Shown one piece after another: positions 41,006-47,118 of a stretch of DNA of 64,000 nt. Made by a program: the position numbers and the translations under genes. Each line of letters begins with the position of its first letter. Within the stretch, counting starts at the first letter, position 1. The notes beneath the pieces are model-generated. The model did no database searches. It saw only the letters and a list, made by a program, of their open reading frames with translations, and had not been told where the DNA came from. Source of the DNA: Pedomonas sp051304405 (GTDB lineage: Bacteria > Pseudomonadota > Alphaproteobacteria > Sphingomonadales > Sphingomonadaceae); NCBI RefSeq assembly GCF_051304405.1, contig NZ_JBPPGG010000001.1, positions 806,001-870,000 of the forward strand, read 5' to 3'.

Positions 41006-41543
41006 GATCAAGCGGCAGGTCCAGCACGAGACGACCGCCGGCGTTCTGGAGGTCGAGGGCCAGCTGGAAATCCGCCTGCGGGACGACGAGGCGCTCACCT
41101 GGTCCCTGGTGGCGGACGACGCCCCGCTGCCCGAGGGCGGCAACGTGGTCGTCAGCCTCAGCCGCCTGCCCGAGGCGGCGGCGGACCCGCGCGTCGCCCA
41201 CCTCGGCGTGCGCATCCAGGCGGGCGAGGACGTGCGCAAACTCGCGCCCTACCTCTCCCGCATCCGCCTCGTCGAGCTGGAGTTCCCCAAGTTCCGCGAC
41301 GGGCGCAACTATTCCTCCGCGTCCATCCTGCGCCAGCAGTTGAAATACACGGGCGAGATCAAGGCGGTGGGCGACGTGCTCGCCGACCAGCTGTTCTTCA
41401 TGGTCCGCTGCGGCATCGACTGTCTGGTGCTGCACCCGAGCGTCCGGGAGGAGACCGCGCGCCGGGCGCTGGAGCGGTACCCCTATGTCTATCAGCAGGC
41501 CAGCGACGGACGCCGGCCGATCTGGTCCCTCAGGAATGGATGA
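40992..41543 (+). CDS. DUF934 family protein, sulfite-reduction operon
   Basis: A 183-residue protein of the DUF934 family, which regularly accompanies cysI. The conserved segment is FPKFRDGRNYSSA followed by a helical region (ILRQQLKYTGEIKAVGDVL) and LVLHPS. The start is inside the end of cysI with GGAGG seven bases upstream. It has a single Cys pair only (C-G-I-D-C), which is not a recognisable cluster motif. The role is undescribed; context makes it an accessory of sulfite reduction. Confidence 0.88.
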
Positions 41544-41550
41544 GGTGGAA

Positions 41551-42333
41551 ATGACCGACTTCACCGCGCTGAACGATGCCGACACCGGCACCGACAGCCT
41601 GGACAGCGTGGCCGCGCCGCGCTTCACGCAAGCCTTCGCCGACGCGCTGAACCAGCGCTTCGACCGGGTGCCCGCCGCGCAGATGCTGCGCGAGGTGCTG
41701 ACCGAGGTGCTGCCGGGTCAGGTGTCGATGGTGTCGTCCTTCGGCACGGAGTCGTCCGTGCTGCTGCATCTGGTGGCCGGGGCGGACCCGACCGTGCCGG
41801 TGATCTTCATCGACACGCTGCGCCTGTTCCCCGAGACCCTGCGCTACCGCGACCAGCTGGTGCAGCTGCTGGGCCTGACCGACGTGCGGACCTACGAGCC
41901 GCTGCCCGAGAAGCTGAAGGAGGCGGACCCCAAGTTCCTGCTGTGGTCGCACGACCCGGACGCCTGCTGCGCCGTGCGCAAGGTGGAGCCGCTGGCGCGG
42001 GCGCTGGTGGGCGTGGAGGCATGGATTTCCGGCCGCAAGGCGTTCCAGGCCAGCACGCGCGCCAACATCCCGCTGTTCGAGATCGCCGACGGCCGCCTCA
42101 AGATCAACCCGCTCGCCCGCTGGACCCGCGAGGATCTGCTGGCCTACATGGACCAGTACAACCTGCCGCGCCATCCGCTGGAGAAGGACGGCTACCTCTC
42201 CATCGGCTGCATGCCCTGCACCACCCCGGTGCGCCCCGGCGAGGACCCGCGCGCGGGCCGCTGGCGCGGCTGGGACAAGACGGAATGCGGCATCCACCTG
42301 CCGCTGAAGCCGGGCTCGGAACCGGTGTTCTGA
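41551..42333 (+). CDS. cysH: Assimilatory APS/PAPS reductase with a 4Fe-4S cysteine set
   Basis: A 260-residue PP-loop reductase (SSFGTESSVLL) that makes sulfite from activated sulfate. It carries the CC...CxxC set C139/C140 and C220/C223, the 4Fe-4S ligands of APS reductases that PAPS-specific enzymes lack, plus the catalytic C246 in ECGIHL. APS is therefore the predicted substrate, with thioredoxin as reductant. The ATG at 41551 has GAGGTGG upstream and lies seven bases past the DUF934 stop. It is the last gene of the operon. Confidence 0.93.
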   Translation: MTDFTALNDADTGTDSLDSVAAPRFTQAFADALNQRFDRVPAAQMLREVLTEVLPGQVSMVSSFGTESSVLLHLVAGADPTVPVIFIDTLRLFPETLRYRDQLVQLLGLTDVRTYEPLPEKLKEADPKFLLWSHDPDACCAVRKVEPLARALVGVEAWISGRKAFQASTRANIPLFEIADGRLKINPLARWTREDLLAYMDQYNLPRHPLEKDGYLSIGCMPCTTPVRPGEDPRAGRWRGWDKTECGIHLPLKPGSEPVF

Positions 42334-42385
42334 GACACGCTGGCCGGGCGGGGACGCAGCGGAGGCGGCGGACGGACACCAGCCG

Positions 42386-43012
42386 TCAGGAGCCGCCGGA
42401 CCCTCCCCGCCCCGCCGGAAAGCGGGCGGCAACGCCCGCGACCACATCCTCGATGATCTCCTGCAGCTCCGCCGGCGTCGCCCCGTCCCGCGCCTGAATG
42501 GACATTCCCTGAAGGACGGCCGCCAGATGCCGCGCAAGCCTGTCGAGAACGCGCGGCCCGGCATGGGGGCGCAGCGCCTCGGCAATCCGCTCGCGCATGG
42601 CATTGCGCCGCAAGGCCGCGTCGCGGGCCAGCGCCGTGTGATCGGGATGGCAGGCCACGAGGCCGCTGGAGATCATGCATCCGCGCTCCCGCCCGGGATG
42701 CGTCACGGCCCGCATCGCCCCCTCCAGCAGCACCCGCACTCCCTCGGCCAGCGATGCCGCCGACTGGATGGCCGCCACGTCGATCGCGCCGAAGTGCTTC
42801 TCGTAGTGGTCGAGCACCTCGGCATAGAGCCCGGCCTTGCTGCCAAAGGCCGCATAGAGGCTCGGCGGCGCGATGCCGATCGCCCTGGTGAGGTCGCCGA
42901 TCGACACCCCCTCGTACCCATGCCGCCAGAACAGCCGCATCGCCGTCTCGACCGCCTGCCGGCGGTCGAAGCTCCAGGGCCGGCCGCCACGGGATTTCCG
43001 CTCGTGTTCCAT
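42386..43012 (-). CDS. TetR-family repressor divergent from a Tat-exported hydrolase
   Basis: A 208-residue TetR regulator. The helix-turn-helix IGDLTRAIGIAPPSLYAAFGSKAGLY is canonical, and the C-terminal part resembles the TetR_C_16/AefR-like group (GCMISSGLVAC). The ATG at 43012 is preferred over an upstream in-frame start that falls inside the operator. It is divergent from the hydrolase at 43089 with an intergenic operator/promoter array. The likely role is repression of itself and the hydrolase, with a small-molecule inducer that the sequence does not identify. Confidence 0.92.
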   Translation of the reverse strand: MEHERKSRGGRPWSFDRRQAVETAMRLFWRHGYEGVSIGDLTRAIGIAPPSLYAAFGSKAGLYAEVLDHYEKHFGAIDVAAIQSAASLAEGVRVLLEGAMRAVTHPGRERGCMISSGLVACHPDHTALARDAALRRNAMRERIAEALRPHAGPRVLDRLARHLAAVLQGMSIQARDGATPAELQEIIEDVVAGVAARFPAGRGGSGGS

Positions 43013-43015
43013 ACC

Positions 43016-43077
43016 GATCACTAAACAACCTTGACAGGCCAAGTCAAGGCGGGATTATTAGTGATCACTAAACAACC
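43016..43077. promoter_or_regulatory. TetR operator array: 15-bp direct repeat and palindrome
   Basis: GATCACTAAACAACC occurs twice, at 43016-43030 and 43063-43077, a perfect direct repeat 47 bases apart. The second copy is part of the palindrome TTAGTGATCACTAA (43058-43071). One copy abuts the TetR start and the other covers the expected transcription start of the hydrolase. This is a convincing target for the adjacent regulator. Confidence 0.75.
43031..43058 (+). promoter_or_regulatory. Sigma-70-type promoter for the Tat hydrolase
   Basis: A perfect -35 TTGACA at 43031-43036 and a -10-like GATTAT at 43053-43058, 16 bases apart. Transcription would start near 43065, inside the TTAGTGATCACTAA palindrome, so a bound repressor would block initiation. 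Confidence 0.65.
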
Positions 43078-43088
43078 GGATGCGAACC

Positions 43089-44060
43089 ATGGACCAGACG
43101 AGACGCACCTTCCTCACCGGTGTTGCCGGCTGCGCCGCCCTTGCCGCAGCGGGCACCCCCGCGATGGCTCGCGCGCCGTCCGCCTCCCCCGCCCCGGCCG
43201 GCCACGGCACGCCCCGGCCCGCGCGCGAGCCGTTCCGCGCCCGCTCGGCGGACGGAACCCTGCTGACGGGCGAGGCTCAGGGCCCCGCCGGCGCGCCGGA
43301 GATCCTTTTCATTCACGGCCTGCGGCAGAGCCGCATGAGCTGGGAGAAGCAGTTCGCCGATCCGGCGCTGGCAGGCTTCCGCCTCGTCGCCTTCGACCTG
43401 CGCGGCCACGGGGATTCCGACAAGCCCTCCGGCCCCGACGCCTACGCGGACCCGGACCGCTGGGCGGACGACATCGCCGCCGTGCTCGACGCCGCGGCGC
43501 TGCGCCGGCCGGTCCTCGTGGGCTGGTCGCTCGGCGGTTATGTGGCCGGGGCCTATCTCCGCAGGTACGGCGGCGACCGGGTTGCGGGCATCAATCTGGT
43601 TGCCGCCGTCACGCGCCTGGCACCGGATCTGTTCACCGAGGAATCGGCGGCGTTCACGCGCACCACCACCTCGCACGACCTTGCCGAGCGCACCACGGCG
43701 ACGGCGGAGTTCCTGGCCGCCTGCTTCCACCGGCCGCCGGGCGAGGCGGAGATGCAGCGCATGCTGGTCATCAACGGCATGACGGCCCGCGCCGTGAACG
43801 AGGGCCTCAACCAGACCCGGACCACGGACCTCGAGCCGGTCTTCCGGGCCTATGCGGGGCCGATCCTGCTGACGCACGGCGCGCACGACCGGCTGGTCCG
43901 CCTGGCGATGTCGGAGCGGATCAAGGCCATTCACCCGAACAGCCGGCTTTCGCTGTTCTCCGGCAGCGGCCACAGCCCCTTCTACGAGGAGCCGGAGCGC
44001 TACGGGCAGGAACTCGCCGCGTTCGCGGCCTCGGCCTCGGCCTCGGCTGTCAGGGGCTGA
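43089..44060 (+). CDS. Tat-exported alpha/beta hydrolase
   Basis: A 323-residue hydrolase with a twin-arginine signal (QTRRTFLTG, hydrophobic stretch, cleavage near AMARA). The fold motifs are FIHGLRQS, DLRGHGDSD, the nucleophile GWSLGG, the acid in THGAHDRL and the base in GSGHSPF. It resembles cofactor-free haloperoxidase/esterase proteins. An alternative ATG at 43080 adds three residues; neither has a clear ribosome binding site. Control by the divergent TetR suggests it is induced by its substrate, which is unknown. Confidence 0.88.
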   Translation: MDQTRRTFLTGVAGCAALAAAGTPAMARAPSASPAPAGHGTPRPAREPFRARSADGTLLTGEAQGPAGAPEILFIHGLRQSRMSWEKQFADPALAGFRLVAFDLRGHGDSDKPSGPDAYADPDRWADDIAAVLDAAALRRPVLVGWSLGGYVAGAYLRRYGGDRVAGINLVAAVTRLAPDLFTEESAAFTRTTTSHDLAERTTATAEFLAACFHRPPGEAEMQRMLVINGMTARAVNEGLNQTRTTDLEPVFRAYAGPILLTHGAHDRLVRLAMSERIKAIHPNSRLSLFSGSGHSPFYEEPERYGQELAAFAASASASAVRG

Positions 44061-44344
44061 GCCGCTCCGCACCCGCGTGCGGGACGGGAGCACATCAGCC
44101 GGCGGGGCATGCAGCGGGAGATCCGGCCGCCACATGCCCCGCAATCGCCCGTAGAGGCACCCTGGAGCGCCGAAACGGACCTGGGCGGTATCTACTAGCC
44201 GAAATAGGCAAAAACCTCTCTTTGGGCGTTTAAACCCCCGTAGCGTCGATTTCACGTTCTGCGGGAAATCGCGCCCGGACGTTCAATTTCTTGTCAGGGC
44301 TTGCTTCTTGTCAGGGCTTTCCGGGCGGCCCGGCGCTACCGGTC
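44061..44344. other. 284-base gap with a palindrome and a direct repeat
   Basis: No gene seen. It contains GGGCGTTTAAACCCCC (44224-44239, GTTTAAAC core) and two copies of TTCTTGTCAGGGCTT (44288-44302 and 44305-44319). Both lie in the 3' flank of the convergent Tat hydrolase and YG-rich protein genes. Confidence 0.5.
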
Positions 44345-44869
44345 CTACCAGCGCTCCATCCGCTCCACCCGGTCGAGGTGGCCGAAGTAATCCGACCCGC
44401 CGAAGCTGCCGCGCCAGTCGCTGTAGCGGGAGGGGGCGTAGCCATAGCCATAGGGGCCATAGCCGTAAGGGGCATAGCCGTAGGGGGCATAGTAGGGATC
44501 GTAGCGGTTCATGTTCCGCTCGTAGAGGATCGACGCGCCCACCGTGGCGGACTTGCCCACCGGCGCGATGACGGACGTGGCCACGCCCCGCGCGCCGCCC
44601 GTTCCCACCATCATCGAGGCCTCGCCCCGGATGCGCCGCTCCCCGTCCCCGGGCGCCAGCCCGCTGAGGCCGAGAAACGCGCGCCGGTCGCCCTCCGCCT
44701 CGATCGCGGCCTTGTCCTCCGGCGTCAGGGTGTAGACGGTGCCGCCATCTGTTGCCTCATCCGCCGCTGCCTCGTCCGCCGCCAGCGCCGCAGGGGTGCC
44801 AAGCGGCGCGGCCAGACCGCACAGCAGCAGAAGCGGAAGCCGGAGCAGGGCCGTGCGGGCGTCGATCAT
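44345..44869 (-). CDS. Secreted Tyr/Gly-rich protein, unknown function
   Basis: A 174-residue protein with a Sec signal peptide (about residues 1-31, ending PAALA). A variable acidic linker is followed by a glycine-rich stretch (MMVGTGGARG) and a C-terminal PYGYAPYGYGPYGYG repeat. Such tyrosine/glycine tails occur in outer-membrane or cell-surface proteins, but no family is recognised. GGAGACATTCC precedes the ATG, so a 34-residue proline-rich extension upstream is rejected. It is convergent with the Tat hydrolase gene. Confidence 0.75.
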   Translation of the reverse strand: MIDARTALLRLPLLLLCGLAAPLGTPAALAADEAAADEATDGGTVYTLTPEDKAAIEAEGDRRAFLGLSGLAPGDGERRIRGEASMMVGTGGARGVATSVIAPVGKSATVGASILYERNMNRYDPYYAPYGYAPYGYGPYGYGYAPSRYSDWRGSFGGSDYFGHLDRVERMERW

Positions 44870-44880
44870 GGAATGTCTCC

Positions 44881-44936
44881 GGCTGGGGGTTGGAGGGCTG
44901 GGGGTTGGAGGGCTGGGGGTTTGGACTGGGGCTTGG
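44881..44936. repeat. G-rich 15-bp tandem repeat upstream of the YG-rich gene
   Basis: GGCTGGGGGTTGGAG is repeated twice perfectly (44881-44895 and 44896-44910), with a decayed third copy to about 44936. The runs of five Gs could form a G-quadruplex on the plus strand. On the minus strand it makes a C-rich leader right before the ribosome binding site of the YG-rich gene. Confidence 0.85.
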
Positions 44937-45058
44937 CCCGCAAGGCTGGGCCCGCCCCGCGCTAATGTCAACGAATTGGTGCGAACCGCCTCCGGCCGGG
45001 CGCTTGCTCCGCGACCCGGGATTTTGTTACACTGACGTTATATTTAATCAAAACATCT

Positions 45059-45064
45059 TATAAT
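45059..45064 (+). promoter_or_regulatory. Perfect -10 box (TATAAT) ahead of the PemK-like gene
   Basis: TATAAT lies 20 bases upstream of the TTG start, inside an AT-rich patch (about 45015-45080) that contrasts sharply with the GC-rich surroundings. No good -35 at standard spacing is visible; CTGACG at 45032-45037 is too far. An activator, or the second -10-like TATATT at 45039-45044, may be used. Confidence 0.4.
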
Positions 45065-45084
45065 TTCTATTTCAAATCAGGATC

Positions 45085-45492
45085 TTGAACTTGACCGTCG
45101 AAACCCATCCGCTGCCGGGGACCATCGTGCGCGTGGACCTGAACGAGGGCTTTCGCCCGCCGGAAATGTGCAAGCGGCGGCCGTGCATCGTCCTGTCGCC
45201 GCCGCTGCCTGACCGCCCGCAGCCCTGCACCGTGGTGCCGCTGAGCACGACCGCACCGAAGCGCGTCCATGCCCACCACATGAAGATTCAGTTCGCCCCT
45301 TGCCTGCCGCCGCCTTACGACAGCCCGGAAATGTGGGTGAAAGGCGACATCGTGCTCACCGTTGCCTTTCACAGACTAAGACTGCTCTTTACGCGCAAAG
45401 TTGATGGCAGACGTGTCTATGATATACGCGTATTAGAACCTCAAGTATTTCAATCCGTTAAAGCGCGCGTCAGGGCGGGCCTCGGCCTGTAA
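45085..45492 (+). CDS. PemK/MazF-like type II toxin, no adjacent antitoxin
   Basis: A 135-residue protein with the PemK/MazF SH3-like core: PGTIVRVDL, RPCIVLSPP and CTVVPLST are the beta strands with the conserved Arg/Pro and Thr/Ser positions. Family members are mRNA interferases. The start is a TTG at 45085 (or 45091) with AGGA upstream, which implies weak translation. No antitoxin-sized gene with a DNA-binding motif lies on either side. The base composition around it is AT-richer than its neighbours, suggesting acquisition. A candidate structured RNA follows. Confidence 0.75.
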   Translation: MNLTVETHPLPGTIVRVDLNEGFRPPEMCKRRPCIVLSPPLPDRPQPCTVVPLSTTAPKRVHAHHMKIQFAPCLPPPYDSPEMWVKGDIVLTVAFHRLRLLFTRKVDGRRVYDIRVLEPQVFQSVKARVRAGLGL

Positions 45493-45495
45493 TAC

Positions 45496-45524
45496 TTGAC
45501 GCAACAGGCAAAGAGCACTACCAA
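45496..45524 (+). promoter_or_regulatory. Possible promoter of the candidate RNA
   Basis: TTGACG at 45496-45501 and TACCAA at 45519-45524 with a 17-base spacer, immediately after the PemK-like stop codon. The -10 match is poor, so this is tentative. Initiation near 45531 would give a transcript of about 110 bases ending at the terminator. Confidence 0.35.
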
Positions 45525-45530
45525 TGTCCT

Positions 45531-45641
45531 GTCGCCGGTTCGTCCGGCATTTAAGTCCAGCGAATGCTGGCCGCTACTTCGAGGTGATGACAAACCTGTT
45601 GTAGTGTCTGAGAAGCCCCGCTCCGGCGGGGTTTTTCTTTT
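45531..45641 (+). ncRNA. Candidate structured small RNA or leader
   Basis: A non-coding stretch with three hairpins in series: GCCGG-TTCGT-CCGGC (near 45533-45549), CCAGC-GAAT-GCTGG (45557-45570), and the strong terminator at 45616-45641. Additional long-range complementarity exists between CAACAGG at about 45502 and CCTGTTG at about 45595, and between CACTAC and GTAGTG, so alternative folds are possible. It matches no RNA family I recognise (not SRP, 6S, tmRNA or a SAM riboswitch). It could be an independent sRNA, the toxin mRNA 3' end, or a leader of the truncated cysG. Confidence 0.4.
45616..45641 (+). terminator. Rho-independent terminator
   Basis: A 6-bp stem CCCCGC / GCGGGG with a four-base loop is followed by TTTTTCTTTT. 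It is the clearest canonical terminator on the plus strand in this window. It ends the PemK-like transcript and/or the candidate small RNA, 39 bases before the cysG start. Confidence 0.9.
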
Positions 45642-45679
45642 GGATGCAGCGTGCGCCGGGCTTCGCTAGAGTGCGGGTC

Positions 45680-46540
45680 ATGCGCGTTCTGCCTCTCAGC
45701 TTCGACATTCAAGACAAGCCGGTGCTCGTGGTGGGCGCGGGCGACATGGCCGAGGCCCGGGCGCGGCTGGTGGCGGCGGCGGGCGGCCGCCCGGTGCGCC
45801 TCGACCCCGATGCGCCCGATGCCCCCGATGCGCCCGATGCCCCCGATACACTGGAGGGCGCCCTGTCCCGCACCCCTGCCGCCGGCCATGCGCCCATCGC
45901 CTTCGTGGCGGTGGCGGAGCGCGATCAGGCCGGGGCGTGGGCGGCGCGGCTGCGCGCACGCGGGTTCGCGGTCAACGTGATGGACCGGCCGGAGCTGTGC
46001 GACTTTCAGGTGCCCGCCCTCATCGACCGGGGGACGGTCAGCATCGCCATCGCCACCGGCGGCCGCTCCGCCTCGCTCGCCAAGGCGCTGCGGGAGCGGC
46101 TGGAGGCGTGGCTGCCGCCCCGGCTGGGCGCGCTCGCCGACGCCATCGCCCGCAAGCGCGCCGACGTGGCCCGCTGCCTCCCGGCGACGGAGGCCCGGCG
46201 CGCCTTCTGGGACCGGCTGCTCGCCCCCGGCGGCGCGCTCGACCCCTTCGGCGACGCGCCGGACCCGGACTCGGCCATCGACGCCGCCCTTGCGGAGACC
46301 ACCGCCCCCGCCGCCGAGCAGCGCGAGCTGGTGCTCGCCAGCCCCGACCCGGAGGACCTGACCCTGCGCCAGCTCCGCCTTCTCCAGCGCGCGGATTACA
46401 TCCTGCACGACCCGGCCCTGCCGCCCGCCCTGCTCGACCGGGCGCGGCGGGACGCCGTGCGCCTGCCGCTGCCCGGCGACGCGCCCGCACCCGCCGGCAT
46501 TTCGGGCGTGGTGCTGCGGATCAGGCTCGCCGGTTTCTGA
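45680..46540 (+). CDS. cysG: Siroheme synthase CysG, N-terminal part with eroded methyltransferase domain
   Basis: A 286-residue protein. Residues about 1-205 form the precorrin-2 dehydrogenase/ferrochelatase module: LPLSFDIQDKPVLVVGAGDMAEA for NAD binding, and NVMDRPELCDFQVPA and IATGGRSASLAKALRE. The remainder (from about residue 215, VLASPDPEDLTLRQLRLLQ) aligns with the first strand and helix of a SUMT domain but lacks its glycine motif and then stops. A DAPDAPDAPDAPD repeat is inserted in the first domain. CobA at 38190 provides the missing methyltransferase activity. Confidence 0.9.
   Translation: MRVLPLSFDIQDKPVLVVGAGDMAEARARLVAAAGGRPVRLDPDAPDAPDAPDAPDTLEGALSRTPAAGHAPIAFVAVAERDQAGAWAARLRARGFAVNVMDRPELCDFQVPALIDRGTVSIAIATGGRSASLAKALRERLEAWLPPRLGALADAIARKRADVARCLPATEARRAFWDRLLAPGGALDPFGDAPDPDSAIDAALAETTAPAAEQRELVLASPDPEDLTLRQLRLLQRADYILHDPALPPALLDRARRDAVRLPLPGDAPAPAGISGVVLRIRLAGF
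45806..45848 (+). repeat. In-frame tandem repeat in cysG
   Basis: CCCGATGCGCCCGATGCC and its variant repeat about 2.3 times in frame, coding for DAP units. The insertion lies just after the Rossmann beta-alpha-beta of the dehydrogenase domain, where a surface loop tolerates length change. Confidence 0.85.
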
Positions 46541-46567
46541 CTGTCCTTCTGATGTCGACATGTTCTT

Positions 46568-46689
46568 GCAGGAGGGACTTGGTCCCTCCTGCACCTCCCG
46601 TTCGATTGACAGGGCCGTGGTTCCGGAGCGCACGGGAAACGCGGCCCGAAAACGAACGGGGGATTCAAGGGGGTCCGAGACCCCCTTGA
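46568..46689. repeat. Composite palindromic element, copy 7 (best preserved)
   Basis: The left palindrome GCAGGAGGGACT-T-GGTCCCTCCTGC is at 46568-46592. The inner half CCTCCCGTTCGATTGAC plus AGGGCCGTGGTTCCGG is answered by the mirror half GCGGCCCGAAAACGAACGGG. The right palindrome TCAAGGGGGTC-CGA-GACCCCCTTGA is at 46665-46689. The inner halves are reverse complements (CCCGTTCG...GGGCCG versus CGGCCC...CGAACGGG), so the whole element can fold as nested hairpins. It sits between the convergent cysG and small membrane-protein genes. Confidence 0.9.
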
Positions 46690-46736
46690 GCCTCTGAAAT
46701 GCGTGAAATGCCCCGCTCCCCTGGAACCGGGATCCC

Positions 46737-46949
46737 CTAGAACTGGCGGGGCGGCAGCGGCTCGCCCCGGATGAGCGTGACGAGGTGGGCCCCCAGCACG
46801 AACAGCACGATCAGGCCCAGCAGCTGGATGACATCGGCCGAGACGAGGGGCACCCGCCCCAGCGTGCGCGGGCGGCGCGTGGCGATGTTGGCCCAGAGCG
46901 TGATGACCGCCGCAATCACCAGCCCCGCGACGGTGGTCTGCCAATCCAT
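46737..46949 (-). CDS. Small two-helix membrane protein, unknown
   Basis: A 70-residue protein with two predicted transmembrane segments (about residues 5-22 and 39-58) joined by a basic loop (TRRPRTLGR). It begins MDWQTTVAGLVIAAVITLW. A GGCGAAGG sequence precedes the ATG at moderate spacing. No conserved family is recognised. It stands alone, convergent with cysG. It is likely a real inner-membrane protein because of the clean start and hydrophobicity pattern, but its role is unknown. Confidence 0.65.
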   Translation of the reverse strand: MDWQTTVAGLVIAAVITLWANIATRRPRTLGRVPLVSADVIQLLGLIVLFVLGAHLVTLIRGEPLPPRQF

Positions 46950-47118
46950 GGTTTGCGCCTTCGCCTCGATCCGTTACCTTACCCCCAAGCCAACAGCATG
47001 TTCCGCGGCGCCTGGCAACAGGCGCGCGGCGGAAACCAGAGGGGAAACACGCCAGCCGCGCCGCTGCACGATTGAGGGGGCGAGCGCGCGCCCGGCGTCA
47101 AGGGGAGAAGTTGTGCCA

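Noticed and set aside
45536..45548. CCGGTTCGTCCGG as a tRNA T-arm
   Set aside because: The T-loop consensus does not fit and no cloverleaf, anticodon or CCA end can be drawn around it.
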